A stretch of DNA of 64,000 nucleotides from Anderseniella sp963700885 (GTDB lineage: Bacteria; Pseudomonadota; Alphaproteobacteria; Rhizobiales; Aestuariivirgaceae), in contig CAVOZJ010000038.1 in NCBI GenBank assembly GCA_963700885.1, positions 124,001-188,000 on the forward strand, in the 5' to 3' direction. A program made the position numbers and the translations under genes. Each line of letters opens with the position of its first letter. The stretch's first letter is position 1. The notes beneath the pieces were generated by a model, which was not told the origin of the DNA, ran no database searches, and was given only the letters and a program-made list of their open reading frames with translations. Positions 8,816 through 18,216 of the stretch are shown here, piece after piece.

Positions 8816-10731
8816 CGGTTTGCCTTCGTGTCATATTGCTGGGTCTTTTTCTGGTGCTGGGTGCTCACGCCAATGCAGTTGAGGTGACCTACAACGAGAA
8901 CCCGTATTTCAAGCAACAGGTAGAAGACGGGGAAATTGATCCAGTTGCGAAACGGCTCCCCAGGCAACCAAGAGTGATCGATCTGGAGAAAATTGGTCGC
9001 GAACCGGGACAATACGGAGGAAAACTGCGGATGCTGATGGCATCCAATAAAGACGTGAGAATGATGGTCTACTACGGCTATTCGCGTCTTATTGGGTACG
9101 ACACCAACTACAAGCTGCAGCCTGATATACTGGAAAGCTATGATGTGGAGGAAGGCCGCATATTCACGTTTCGCATCCGCGAAGGACATCGATGGTCGGA
9201 CGGGGCACCGTTTACGTCAGAAGACTTTCGTTTTGCTCTGGAAGACGTAATGCTGCACAAAAAGCTGCATAGTGGGGGATTGCCCCTATCAATGCTGGTG
9301 AACGGCAAGGGTCCGAAGTTCACGGTTATCGACAAATACAGCGTCAAATACGAATGGGATGCGCCAAACCCGGATTTCCTGGCATCTCTGGCGGCTCCCC
9401 TGCCTCTGTATATCACCTATCCGTCCAGCTACATGAAACAGTTTCATGCGGACTATATTGGTGCAGATGAGGCGGAGGCACTCTCCAAAAAGCGGAAATA
9501 CAAGCACTGGCGTGCCATGTTCATTGGATTGGGCAGGCAAAGCAGGCCTGAAAATCCGGATTTGCCAACTTTCGAACCCTGGGTCAACACGATTGCACCA
9601 CCATCAGAACAGTTTGTTTTTGTACGTAATCCCTACTTCCACAGGGTCGACTCCCAGGGAAATCAACTCCCCTATATCGATACCGTTGAAATGAACATTT
9701 CGGCAGCAAACCTGATTCCACTGAAGACAGGAGCCGGCGAGAGCGACCTGCAGGGACGGTATATCAGTTTTGAGGATTACACGTTCCTCAAAGAAAATGA
9801 GCAGCAACACGGCTATAATGTATTGTTGTGGAAGTCGGCCCTTGGATCGAAAGTGGCAATCAGGCCCAACCTGAATTTCAACGATGATGTATGGCGTTCG
9901 GTGTTGCAGGATGTGCGGTTCCGCCGGGCTCTTTCGCTTGGCATAAACCGGCATGAGATAAATATGGTGACGTTTTTTGGTCTTGGCCAGGAAGTTGCCG
10001 ATTCACCGCTCAGACAAAGCCCGTTGTTCGATGAAAGATTTGCCAGCGCATGGGCGTCGTTTGATCCGGTTCTGGCCAACAGACTTCTTGATGAGGCAGG
10101 CCTTGCAAAGCGTGATGAGGATGGAATACGGCTACTGCCTGACGGCCGGCGTGCCGAATTGATCATTGAAAGTGCCGGCGAGAGCACAGTCGAGACTGAC
10201 GTGTTGCAACTGATTACTGATCACTGGAAAGATCTCGGTTTGAAAGTTTTCACGCGTGCTACCCAGAGGGACATTTTTCGTTCGCGACTGAAAGCCGGCA
10301 CCACAATGATTAGTGTCTGGTCCGGCCTGGACAACGCATTACCTCAACCTTCCATGTCTCCGGAAGAACTGGCACCCAGCAATGATTCACAGACCCAGTG
10401 GCCGCAATGGGGTTTGTACGGTATGACTGGAGGCCAGGCCGGCATCGGACCAGATCTGCCGTCTGCCAAAAGATTGCTGGCCTTGTGGGGAGAGTGGCAA
10501 CGGTCAAGCGATGTTGAAACGCAGACCCGCATCTGGAAGCAAATGCTGGAAATTTATACCAGCGAGGTTTTTTCCATCGGAACCGTGAACTCGACATTGC
10601 AACCGATCGTTGTCAACAAGAAAATCCAAAACATGCCAGAAGAAGAGGTCTACAGCTTCCAGCCCGGTAGTTACTTTGGTGTCTTCATGGTTGATACATT
10701 CTGGTTCAAAAGTACAACCGGGAGCAACTGA
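8812..10731 (+). CDS. peptide ABC transporter substrate-binding protein (SBP_bac_5)
   Basis: The 639-residue protein starts with a clear signal peptide (MTVCLRVILLGLFLVLGAHANAVEV) and so acts in the periplasm. The body shows the family-5 pattern: LQPDILESYDVEEGRIFTFRIREGHRWSDGAPFTSEDFRFALED, then VRFRRALSLGINRHEIN. It is longer than DppA/OppA and closer to the YejA-like group, which binds peptides or other bulky solutes. It sits between the ATPase gene (ATGA overlap) and two permease genes, all in one direction, so the four form one operon. The ligand cannot be predicted from sequence. Confidence 0.93.
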   Translation: MTVCLRVILLGLFLVLGAHANAVEVTYNENPYFKQQVEDGEIDPVAKRLPRQPRVIDLEKIGREPGQYGGKLRMLMASNKDVRMMVYYGYSRLIGYDTNYKLQPDILESYDVEEGRIFTFRIREGHRWSDGAPFTSEDFRFALEDVMLHKKLHSGGLPLSMLVNGKGPKFTVIDKYSVKYEWDAPNPDFLASLAAPLPLYITYPSSYMKQFHADYIGADEAEALSKKRKYKHWRAMFIGLGRQSRPENPDLPTFEPWVNTIAPPSEQFVFVRNPYFHRVDSQGNQLPYIDTVEMNISAANLIPLKTGAGESDLQGRYISFEDYTFLKENEQQHGYNVLLWKSALGSKVAIRPNLNFNDDVWRSVLQDVRFRRALSLGINRHEINMVTFFGLGQEVADSPLRQSPLFDERFASAWASFDPVLANRLLDEAGLAKRDEDGIRLLPDGRRAELIIESAGESTVETDVLQLITDHWKDLGLKVFTRATQRDIFRSRLKAGTTMISVWSGLDNALPQPSMSPEELAPSNDSQTQWPQWGLYGMTGGQAGIGPDLPSAKRLLALWGEWQRSSDVETQTRIWKQMLEIYTSEVFSIGTVNSTLQPIVVNKKIQNMPEEEVYSFQPGSYFGVFMVDTFWFKSTTGSN

Positions 10732-10734
10732 ACC

Positions 10735-11733
10735 ATGTTGAGATACATTGCCTGGCGCGTTGCTGTCATGTTCCCGACATTGCTAATAATATCAGCGCTG
10801 GTTTTCACGATCATCGAATTGCCGCCTGGCGACTTTTTTGAAAGTTACGTAGCCGAGTTGCAGGCGCAGGGTGAAAACGTTGATCTCAAGGCGATTGAGG
10901 CATTGAAGGTCCAGTACGGATTCGACAAACCTCCCCTTGAGCGGTACTTCCATTGGGTATGGGGAATGCTGCATGGCGACTTCGGCTATTCTTTCGAATA
11001 CGAGCTTCCGGTAACGGACGTGGTTGGTGACCGGCTCTGGCTTACCATGCTGGTGTCGTTCGTTACGATCATTTTTACCTGGGTTGTCGCGTTTCCGATC
11101 GGCATTTACTCTGCTACACACCAGTATTCATGGGGTGACTACGGGCTGACATTCCTTGGATTGCTTGGTCTGGCGACGCCCAATTTCCTGTTGGCGCTGG
11201 TTTTTCTTTATCTGGCCAACATGTGGTTTGGAACCTCTATCGGACATTTGATGGATGCGCAGTACTTCAATCAGCCCATGAGCTGGGCCAAAGCCAGGTC
11301 AATTCTCGAGCACCTGATTATCCCCGTCATTATCATCGGTACAGCCGGGACTGCCGGCATGATCCGGCGCATTCGCGCAAACCTGATGGATGAATTGCAA
11401 AAACAGTACGTAACGACGGCACGTGCGAAAGGTTTGCACCCGTTCAAGGCGCTGATAAAATATCCGCTGCGCATGTCGATGAATTTTTTCATTTCCGATA
11501 TTGGTTCCATCCTGCCGGCGATCATCTCGGGTGCCGAGATTACCGCGATTGTTTTGTCGCTGGAAACAACTGGGCCCTTGCTTATCAGGGCCTTGCAGGC
11601 CCAGGACATGTACCTGGCGGGATCGTTCCTTATGTTCCTGGCTTTTTTATCGGTTATCGGTGTCTTGATTTCAGATTTTGCGCTGGCCCTGCTTGATCCA
11701 CGTATCAGGTTGCAGGGGGCGCAAACGAAATGA
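10735..11733 (+). CDS. peptide ABC transporter permease, DppB/YejB type
   Basis: The 332-residue inner-membrane protein has an N-terminal hydrophobic helix (MLRYIAWRVAVMFPTLLIISALVF), a periplasmic stretch, then five further helices. The cytoplasmic EAA loop is visible around RANLMDELQKQYVTTARAKGL, the coupling helix that contacts the ATPase. It starts three bases after the substrate-binding protein gene, and its stop overlaps the next start by four bases. With the second permease it would form the translocation pore. Confidence 0.92.
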   Translation: MLRYIAWRVAVMFPTLLIISALVFTIIELPPGDFFESYVAELQAQGENVDLKAIEALKVQYGFDKPPLERYFHWVWGMLHGDFGYSFEYELPVTDVVGDRLWLTMLVSFVTIIFTWVVAFPIGIYSATHQYSWGDYGLTFLGLLGLATPNFLLALVFLYLANMWFGTSIGHLMDAQYFNQPMSWAKARSILEHLIIPVIIIGTAGTAGMIRRIRANLMDELQKQYVTTARAKGLHPFKALIKYPLRMSMNFFISDIGSILPAIISGAEITAIVLSLETTGPLLIRALQAQDMYLAGSFLMFLAFLSVIGVLISDFALALLDPRIRLQGAQTK

Positions 11734-12911
11734 GGATGAGTTCACCATTGCCGCCGCCCGGCACGGAGATGGGGCATTACGTTTCCGATGCGCCGTTCGA
11801 CGTAATGTCGATCGAGAAAATTACTCCCGAACAGGAGAAAGTCTACCTTGCGCCGCAATGGAAGCTGATGTGGTGGAAGTTCAGGCAGCACCGCATTGCG
11901 GTGTGGTGCGGTGTGTTTCTGGGGATCCTGTATGCTACAATTTTCATCAGCGAGTTTCTGGCGCCGTACAATATTCAAAGCCGCCATGTGGAGCACATCT
12001 ATTCGCCGCCGCAGCAGGTTCACCTGTTCCACGAGGGTTCTTTCGTAGGCCCATTCGTCTATCGACAGAACTTCACGCTGAACATGCAAACGTTGAAACG
12101 CGAATACAGCAAGGATACAGACCAACTGGACAAGATCCGGTTCTTCTGTCGTGGCGACAAGTACTACTGGTGGGGGCTGGTTGAAATGGATACCCATCTG
12201 TTTTGCCCTGCTGAAGATGGCCAACTGTTCCTGTTGGGGACCGACCGGCTGGGTCGGGACATGTTTTCTCGCATAGTAGGCGGTGCGCGTATTTCGCTGA
12301 CCATCGGCCTGCTGGGGGTAATGGTCAGCTTTGTACTGGGCATCGTTATCGGTGGTATGGCCGGATATTATGGCGGCTGGGTCGACATGGTGGTTCAGCG
12401 CATGATCGAGGTTTTGCAGTCGCTGCCTTCCATACCGTTATGGCTGGCCCTGGCAGCGATCATGCCGATTACCTGGAGTCCACTGGTGGTGTATTTTGGC
12501 ATTACGCTTATTCTCGGATTGCTGGATTGGACAGGATTGGCAAGAGCAGTACGTTCCAAGTTGTTTTCCCTGCGTGAAGAAGATTACGTAATGGCAGCAC
12601 AGTTGATGGGTGCAAGACCGTCCCGCATCATAACGCTGCATCTCGTTCCCGGTTTCATGTCGCATCTGATCGCGACGGCAACGATTGCCATTCCAACGAT
12701 GATTCTGGGTGAAACAGCGCTCAGCTTCCTCGGGCTGGGCTTGCGTCCGCCGATCACTTCGTGGGGGGTGTTGTTGATTGAAGCTCAAAACATAAATGTG
12801 GTGGCGCTTTATCCATGGCTGATGCTACCGGTGGTTCCGGTGGTGTTGGTCATACTTGCATTTAATTTCCTGGGAGATGGACTGCGCGATGCAGCAGACC
12901 CATACAAATGA
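11730..12911 (+). CDS. peptide ABC transporter permease, DppC/YejE type
   Basis: The 393-residue protein is the second permease. It has a long N-terminal cytoplasmic segment, one helix (RIAVWCGVFLGILYATIFISEF), and a long periplasmic loop with two cysteines. GTDRLGRDMFSRIVGGARISL then begins the DppC-type transmembrane domain. The EAA loop lies near EEDYVMAAQLMGARPSRII, and FLGLGLRPPITSWGVLL is family-typical. The extended loop between the first helix and GTDRLGRD is characteristic of YejE-like proteins rather than DppC. It is the last gene of the transporter operon; 230 noncoding bases follow. Confidence 0.92.
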   Translation: MRMSSPLPPPGTEMGHYVSDAPFDVMSIEKITPEQEKVYLAPQWKLMWWKFRQHRIAVWCGVFLGILYATIFISEFLAPYNIQSRHVEHIYSPPQQVHLFHEGSFVGPFVYRQNFTLNMQTLKREYSKDTDQLDKIRFFCRGDKYYWWGLVEMDTHLFCPAEDGQLFLLGTDRLGRDMFSRIVGGARISLTIGLLGVMVSFVLGIVIGGMAGYYGGWVDMVVQRMIEVLQSLPSIPLWLALAAIMPITWSPLVVYFGITLILGLLDWTGLARAVRSKLFSLREEDYVMAAQLMGARPSRIITLHLVPGFMSHLIATATIAIPTMILGETALSFLGLGLRPPITSWGVLLIEAQNINVVALYPWLMLPVVPVVLVILAFNFLGDGLRDAADPYK

Positions 12912-13074
12912 CGTGTCTTTCGCGACAATCCAATCACGCGTCCCACACCTGCAAGTGAGGCTTAGTGGGGCAAAAAGGTTGAGTAGGAAAGGCTCCAGAT
13001 CAGTATGGTTTCCGAGAGGATCAATCAGCGACCATGAAACTGACCTTTTCCCAAGTTCCAGAGTAGCGTGTACG

Positions 13075-13104
13075 CAAGTGAACCCATGTAGTTGCAGTGC
13101 ACTG
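13075..13104 (+). repeat. copy of a dispersed intergenic motif next to a 10-bp palindrome
   Basis: The 15-mer CAAGTGAACCCATGT at 13075-13089 is also found at 56932-56946, and its GTGAACCCATGT core occurs reversed at 53906-53917. All three copies are intergenic and point toward the next gene. Here the flanking hairpin arm seen at the other two sites is missing. A perfect CAGTGCACTG palindrome follows at 13095-13104, about 38 bases before the next start, and could be an operator. Function is unknown. Confidence 0.4.
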
Positions 13105-13141
13105 GGGCAATCTGAAAAAAATTGTTACTGAGTGAGAACAG

Positions 13142-13762
13142 ATGAAGCGTCTCGGAAATGTTCATATCCTCATGTACAGCCACGACACTTTCGGGCTTGG
13201 CCATCTGCGTCGATGCCGTGCCATAGCCCATTCGCTGGTTGAAAATTTCAAGGGTGTGAGCATTCTGATCATTACAGGGTCACAGATTGCCGGGGCATAC
13301 AATTTTTCCGCCCGTGTTGATTTTGTGAAAATACCGTCGGTCATCAAGTTGTACAACGGAGAATACACGTCGATTGACAAGCATATTGATCTGACCGAGA
13401 CGCTGCAGATGCGCCAGTCGATCATCCAGCACACAGCAGAATCCTTTCAACCCGACATCATGATTGTTGACAAGGAACCGCTTGGCCTGCGCGGTGAAAT
13501 GCTGCCTACCCTGAAATATCTTCGGGAGAAGGGTTGTCGACTGGTCCTGGGCTTACGTGACGTGATGGATTCCGCCGAAAAGCTCAAACGGGAATGGGAA
13601 CAAACCGATGCCATGCATCACGTGGAGAATCTTTACGATGATATCTGGGTTTATGGGCCGGAAGAATTCTGGGATCCGCTGAACGGCCTTGATGTCAGCG
13701 ACAAGGTACGCCAGAAGATGCTGTATCTGGGGTTTTTGCGCCGGTCGCGATCATCGACTTAG
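13142..13762 (+). CDS. MurG-like glycosyltransferase (COG4671 type), N-terminal half before an in-frame TAG
   Basis: These 206 residues form the N-terminal Rossmann domain of a predicted GT-B glycosyltransferase: VHILMYSHDTFGLGHLRRCRAIA, FQPDIMIVDKEPLGLRGEM and KMLYLGFLRR at the interdomain linker. The intact gene at 15611 encodes the same architecture in one frame. Here the frame is broken by TAG at 13760-13762; the C-terminal half resumes in the same frame seven bases on (13769). The sequence may be a nonsense-mutated gene, a sequencing error, or two chains made by reinitiation. It is the first gene of the glycosyltransferase run at 13.1-16.8 kb. Confidence 0.8.
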   Translation: MKRLGNVHILMYSHDTFGLGHLRRCRAIAHSLVENFKGVSILIITGSQIAGAYNFSARVDFVKIPSVIKLYNGEYTSIDKHIDLTETLQMRQSIIQHTAESFQPDIMIVDKEPLGLRGEMLPTLKYLREKGCRLVLGLRDVMDSAEKLKREWEQTDAMHHVENLYDDIWVYGPEEFWDPLNGLDVSDKVRQKMLYLGFLRRSRSST

Positions 13763-13768
13763 GTAACG

Positions 13769-14353
13769 ATGAACCGGCCCAGGAAACCGTATCTGCTGGT
13801 AACCGGCGGGGGCGGAGGCGACGGTGCCCGTCTTATGACGCAGGTGCTCGCAGCCTATCTGTCCAGAGCGCATGTTCTGCCGCGCGCACTGCTTGTACTC
13901 GGGCCCCTCATGCCCGCCGGCAAGCGTGCTGAAATATTCCAGCAATGTAATTCGATGGACGATGTCGACGTCATTGAATTTGACAACAATATGGAACATC
14001 TCATTGAAGGCGCCTCGGCAATCGTAGGCATGTGCGGCTACAACACGTTCTGCGAAGTGTTGTCGTTCAACAAATCCGCCCTGATAGTGCCGCGCACAAA
14101 TCCTCGCGAGGAACAGTTCATACGTGCCAACCGGGCTCAGGAATTGAACCTGGTCGATATGATGTTGCCCAGCGAAGCTGATGATGCTGTTGCACTGTCA
14201 GCGGCGCTGGCAAGTCTGCCTGGCCGTGCCCTGCCAGAAAGTGCTGGTGGAGGGGATATGCTCAACGGCCTCGAGACGATCAACACATTCGTGAGCAGAT
14301 GGGCCGCAGGCCGGCCGGCGGCAGACCTTTATGCCATTGCCGGTGCAAGCTGA
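13769..14353 (+). CDS. MurG-like glycosyltransferase (COG4671 type), C-terminal half after an in-frame TAG
   Basis: The 194 residues are the sugar-nucleotide-binding half of the protein begun at 13142. KPYLLVTGGGGGDGARL is the glycine-rich start of the second Rossmann domain, and MCGYNTFCEVLSFNKSALIVPRTNPREEQFIRANR is the MurG-like donor-binding motif. The frame equals that of 13142-13762, and only the stop codon and two codons separate it from ATG 13769. No ribosome-binding site precedes this ATG, so independent translation would need reinitiation. Together the halves make about 400 residues, the normal size for this family. Confidence 0.8.
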   Translation: MNRPRKPYLLVTGGGGGDGARLMTQVLAAYLSRAHVLPRALLVLGPLMPAGKRAEIFQQCNSMDDVDVIEFDNNMEHLIEGASAIVGMCGYNTFCEVLSFNKSALIVPRTNPREEQFIRANRAQELNLVDMMLPSEADDAVALSAALASLPGRALPESAGGGDMLNGLETINTFVSRWAAGRPAADLYAIAGAS

Positions 14354-14369
14354 TCGCCTGAAAGCTGTC

Positions 14370-15614
14370 ATGACAAAACCAGTCGCATTTGTTCTGAAGG
14401 GCTACCCACGCCTTTCGGAAACATTTATTGCCCAGGAGATTCTCGGGCTCGAACGTGCCGGTTTACCGCTTGAAATAATCTCACTGCGCAGGCCCACCGA
14501 TATCAAGCGTCACCCCGTGCATGATGAGATCAAGGCGCCGGTCACTTATTTGCCGGAATACGTTGGCGATGAGCCGATACGCTGTGTCAGGGCATGGTTG
14601 CAGGTACGAAAATTGGCCGGATATCGTGCAGCCTTCAAGGCATTTCGAAAGGACTGGACGCGTGACAGGACACCAAACCGGGTGCGGCGATTTGTTCAGG
14701 CGATGGTGCTCGCGGCAGAACGGGGCGGATCAGTATCCGCTATTCATGCCCATTTCATCCACACCCCTGCATCGGTAGCGCGATACGGCGCCATGATGTT
14801 GCAGCTGGACTGGACATGTTCAGCGCACGCCAAAGACATATGGACCACCGAAGACTGGGACCTTGCCGACAAACTTGCTGAAGCGGACTGGGCCGTCACC
14901 TGCACCCAAAATGGGTTGACTACTCTGAAGTCGCTGGCGACAGAACCTTCACGGGTGCATTTGTCCTATCACGGGCTGGACCTGTCGAGGTTTGCAAGTT
15001 TCGAGGATAGGGTACAGGTCCGGGATGGCGGCAATGCCGGTTCACCCGTACGGTTTGTCAGCGTGGGGCGGGCTGTGAGCAAGAAGGGTTATGATACATT
15101 GCTGGATGCCCTGGCTCTGTTACCACAAGACATTCACTGGAGTTTCGAGCATGCCGGGGGCGGAGAGTTGCTGGCTGACCTCGAAAAGCAGGCCGTCAGG
15201 CTGGCTGTCTCCGACCGGATTGTCTGGCATGGCGCGATGGCGCAGGAGGATGTGCTGAAACTGTATCGCCAGTGCGATGTTTTCGTTCTACCGTGCCGAA
15301 TTGCGCCGGATGGTGATCGCGATGGATTGCCGAACGTGCTGGTTGAAGCAGCTTCGCAGCGTCTGGCCTGTGTTTCGACAAATGTTTCAGGTGTCCCGGA
15401 ATTAATAGACGATGGCAGGCACGGGCTGTTGGTAAATCCGAATGATCCCGAGGCACTGGCGTCGGCACTTTCAAGACTTGCGCGCGACCCCGTCCTGCGT
15501 GATCGGCTTGGTGTTGCTGCCGATGAGAAAGTGCGGGGGCATTTCGATCACTTGTCATCGGTAAAGCTGTTGATGGAATTGTTTACCCGGCGCCGGTCGG
15601 ATGAGTGCCAATGA
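14370..15614 (+). CDS. glycosyltransferase family 4 protein
   Basis: The 414-residue protein begins MTKPVAFVLKGYPRLSETFIAQEILGLE, a typical colanic-acid/EPS GT4 start. The C-terminal half has RFVSVGRAVSKKGYDTLLDALAL and the donor-site signature DGLPNVLVEAASQRLACVSTNVSGVPELI. The frame is open from 14331, but that would overlap the preceding gene and add residues unlike the family, so ATG 14370 is preferred. The stop overlaps the start of the next gene (ATGA at 15611). It probably adds a sugar during assembly of an exported polysaccharide or glycolipid; specificity is unknown. Confidence 0.9.
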   Translation: MTKPVAFVLKGYPRLSETFIAQEILGLERAGLPLEIISLRRPTDIKRHPVHDEIKAPVTYLPEYVGDEPIRCVRAWLQVRKLAGYRAAFKAFRKDWTRDRTPNRVRRFVQAMVLAAERGGSVSAIHAHFIHTPASVARYGAMMLQLDWTCSAHAKDIWTTEDWDLADKLAEADWAVTCTQNGLTTLKSLATEPSRVHLSYHGLDLSRFASFEDRVQVRDGGNAGSPVRFVSVGRAVSKKGYDTLLDALALLPQDIHWSFEHAGGGELLADLEKQAVRLAVSDRIVWHGAMAQEDVLKLYRQCDVFVLPCRIAPDGDRDGLPNVLVEAASQRLACVSTNVSGVPELIDDGRHGLLVNPNDPEALASALSRLARDPVLRDRLGVAADEKVRGHFDHLSSVKLLMELFTRRRSDECQ

Positions 15615-16765
15615 AGGTCATGTTCTATGTGCAGCACCTGCTTGGTATCGGCCATCTGGTGCGTGCCAGCCGGATAGCTGCGGCACTGGTGGATGCCGGG
15701 CAGGACGTAACCATGGTGACCGGCGGAATGCCGGTAGATGGGTTTCCTGATCAACACATTGGCAAGATCCAGCTTTCCCCGCTACGCAGTGCAGACAGCA
15801 GCTTTTCGCATCTTGCCGATGAAAACGGCCGTCAGGTTGATGTTGTGGATCTGACAAGACGACGGGATGCATTGATCAAGGCATTTGACGAGATTGAGCC
15901 AGACTGCCTGGTAATTGAAGCCTTTCCATTTGCCCGGCGGCAAATGCGATTTGAACTGCTGCCCTTGCTTGAACATGTAGCATCATTGCCCGTAATGCGT
16001 CACCCGCTGGTGGTGTGTTCCATTCGCGATATTCTGCAGCCCAAGTCGCAGCAGCGTGACATAGCGACAGCGCAACTGGTGTTAGAGCATTTCGATCTTG
16101 TGATGGTTCACGCGGATAAACGGTTTGCATCGCTTGATGAAACGTTTTCCGAAACCTCAACGATTTCAGACCGCGTTGTCTATACTGGCATGATCGCACC
16201 ATCGCACGAAAAGTCGCCTTCGAGTGACCGGTATGATGTGATTGTGTCGGCTGGTGGCGGAGCTGTGGGAGAAGAGTTGCTGCATGCAAGCCTGGCGGCC
16301 CGCGCACTTACTTCACTCAATTCTGCGCGCTGGCTAATTGTTACAGGACCGAACCTGCCTGAAGAGGCAGTTGCGCGGTTGCAGGTCAATCTGACCGGCG
16401 TTGAGATTGTCCGCTTTCGTCCCGATCTCGCAGTCTTGTTGAGACAGGCCAAGGTCTCCGTCTCACAAGCCGGATACAACACGGTTGCAGATATCCTGTC
16501 GGCCAAATGTGCCGGTGTTCTCGTACCTTTTGCTGCCGGTGGTGAACAGGAGCAGACAATTCGCGCAACCCGTCTGGAGGAGGCCGGTCTGGCAATATAT
16601 CTTCCGCAAGAGAACCTGACCGCCTCACGGCTGGCATTTGCTGTTGATGCCGCCTGCCAGCTGGATCGCAACAATGCCGTAGATGTCAAACTTGATGGTG
16701 CAGAAACCACGGCGGCGATCCTGAGCGAACGCCATCAAGCACTCAGGCGCGATCATTTGACATGA
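15611..16765 (+). CDS. MurG-like predicted glycosyltransferase (COG4671 type)
   Basis: The intact protein (384 residues) has the GT-B fold. The acceptor domain is MKVMFYVQHLLGIGHLVRASRIAAAL, with DCLVIEAFPFARRQMRFELLPLL; the donor domain is VIVSAGGGAVGEELL and SQAGYNTVADILSAKCAGVLVPFAAGGEQEQTIRA. An in-frame GTG six bases upstream is possible, but ATG 15611 overlaps the previous stop in the usual ATGA form. It is a paralogue of the broken gene at 13142-14353. Two such enzymes with two GT4 enzymes and a deacetylase suggest a small glycan assembly locus. Confidence 0.88.
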   Translation: MKVMFYVQHLLGIGHLVRASRIAAALVDAGQDVTMVTGGMPVDGFPDQHIGKIQLSPLRSADSSFSHLADENGRQVDVVDLTRRRDALIKAFDEIEPDCLVIEAFPFARRQMRFELLPLLEHVASLPVMRHPLVVCSIRDILQPKSQQRDIATAQLVLEHFDLVMVHADKRFASLDETFSETSTISDRVVYTGMIAPSHEKSPSSDRYDVIVSAGGGAVGEELLHASLAARALTSLNSARWLIVTGPNLPEEAVARLQVNLTGVEIVRFRPDLAVLLRQAKVSVSQAGYNTVADILSAKCAGVLVPFAAGGEQEQTIRATRLEEAGLAIYLPQENLTASRLAFAVDAACQLDRNNAVDVKLDGAETTAAILSERHQALRRDHLT

Positions 16766-16770
16766 AGCGT

Positions 16771-17481
16771 TCAGACACGGCCGATCAACATGAAGCGTGT
16801 GTACCTGGGCAATTTCAGTGCTCCGGCATAACTCAATTCTCTCAGTTTAGCCTGCTGTGCCAGCTCATCAACGCTTTCCACGCAGTTCACGTGGGCAGGT
16901 TCGGAAGTGTAGTTGTTGGATTGCAGCAAAACCCTGCATCCTGCCGGCAGTAGTGATAGCCATCTGGGCAAATCCTCAATGTGCTCGCAGCTGGTGTTGA
17001 TGACCAGGTCCGGCGCATTCGGACCGGTGTAATCAAGGTCGTACATGTCGGCCGTGTAGGCGGTAAACGTTGCTTTTCCAGACAGTTTCTGGTTCAGTTT
17101 TTCAGCTTGGCGGCCAACCGAGGGATCAATATCGAAGCTGCTGATTGCCTTGATGTCAAATCTTGCATCATCAAACAGCATGGCGGGCAAAACACCGATC
17201 CAGCCTCCCATGACCCATATGTGATTGAACTGGGCCTGGGTATGGATGGCCAGCATGTCGCGTGCCCATTGCTTGGAGGCGACCTGTTTGTGATTGAAGG
17301 CGTTGTCGACAGGTGTTTCCGGAAACACTGCTACAGTTTCTGCAAGTGCTGACAGCAAATTGGATCCAGTAAATCGTGCTGCTCCTCGCAACAGGTCGAA
17401 AACATAGTCTTTGTCAAAATTGCCGCTGGTCAATACAGTCACCTTCGCGATACTGCCCACAAATTCCTTTGGTATGGGCAT
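16771..17481 (-). CDS. class I SAM-dependent methyltransferase-like protein
   Basis: The 236-residue protein shows a Rossmann-like core: HIWVMGGWIGVLPAMLF (motif I position), then AISSFDIDPSVGRQAEKLN (motif II acidic end), YTADMYDLDY, and PDLVINTSCEHIEDLPRWL (motif IV), followed by PAGCRVLLQSNN. This is the order of class I methyltransferases; the glycine-rich loop is GGWIG rather than GxGxG. It is on the minus strand inside an otherwise plus-strand glycan locus and ends six bases after its convergent neighbour. The substrate is unknown; a sugar or small-molecule acceptor is plausible from context. Confidence 0.7.
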   Translation of the reverse strand: MPIPKEFVGSIAKVTVLTSGNFDKDYVFDLLRGAARFTGSNLLSALAETVAVFPETPVDNAFNHKQVASKQWARDMLAIHTQAQFNHIWVMGGWIGVLPAMLFDDARFDIKAISSFDIDPSVGRQAEKLNQKLSGKATFTAYTADMYDLDYTGPNAPDLVINTSCEHIEDLPRWLSLLPAGCRVLLQSNNYTSEPAHVNCVESVDELAQQAKLRELSYAGALKLPRYTRFMLIGRV

Positions 17482-17598
17482 TGATCCGCAGCTATGCTAG
17501 CAAAAACATGACGGGAACCAAATTCACACGAAGATTTAATGCAGTAGCCGGCGACCGGTGTCAGGGCTTTTTGATCTTATGAACAATGGATAACAGCA

Positions 17599-18216
17599 AT
17601 GGGTCCTGAGCCTGGATACGCAGGTGATTTGCCGGTCTCCCCGGCTGGAATGCCGCATTTGTCGGGCCCGGCAGCTGATATTCGCCAGGCAATGGCCGCG
17701 CACTTTGTTAACGGGTTTTCGAACATTGTTGAAATTGGGGGGCATCTGCGGCCTGTGTCAGTTTTCCTGCGTCATGTACCGGACAGTTTCATCTGTATTG
17801 ATCCCAAATCCAAGTCATTCGAATCAGATAAGCTGAACGGAAAGCCATGTCGCGTTCGCCACATTGCGCGTAAGTTTCAGGATGTGGATCTTGACCTGGC
17901 GAGTGGCAGCTACGGCCTGGTGTTTGTAGGGTGTTCCCTTAAAGCGTTTGGAAGTCAGGACGCCGTTGGTCAAAAGCTGTTTTCACTGATTGATAATTCA
18001 GCAGTCACTGTGCTTGAGTTTTCACCTAACCTTCAGCGCGCCAGTGAACAGATGCAATTTCTGCTGGCGCGCCCGGACATGGAGATTGTTTGCTCGTTGG
18101 ATTTTTCAATACAGGACGGATCTTTCGAAAAGACAGAATATGGCGTACGCCGTCTGGTAGTGTTACGCCCCTGCAGCGACACTTGCAGCGTGCAGAATGC
18201 GGCGGCCGATGCTTGA
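17599..18216 (+). CDS. uncharacterised Rossmann-like protein (possible methyltransferase)
   Basis: I do not recognise this 205-residue protein by family. It contains NIVEIGGHLRPVSVFLRHVPDSFICIDPKSKSF, which looks like motif I and II of a class I methyltransferase, and SYGLVFVGCSLKAFG at the motif IV position. The glycine loop is atypical, so SAM binding is unproven. No signal peptide or membrane segment is present. It is divergent from the methyltransferase-like gene at 16771 (117-base gap). Its last 20 bases overlap the start of the ABC exporter-like gene, implying co-expression with it. Confidence 0.6.
   Translation: MGPEPGYAGDLPVSPAGMPHLSGPAADIRQAMAAHFVNGFSNIVEIGGHLRPVSVFLRHVPDSFICIDPKSKSFESDKLNGKPCRVRHIARKFQDVDLDLASGSYGLVFVGCSLKAFGSQDAVGQKLFSLIDNSAVTVLEFSPNLQRASEQMQFLLARPDMEIVCSLDFSIQDGSFEKTEYGVRRLVVLRPCSDTCSVQNAAADA

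Noticed and set aside
12856..13131. Short plus-strand frame after the peptide permease gene
   Set aside because: It starts inside the permease gene in another frame and shows no domain; it contains the dispersed motif and palindrome, so is treated as intergenic.
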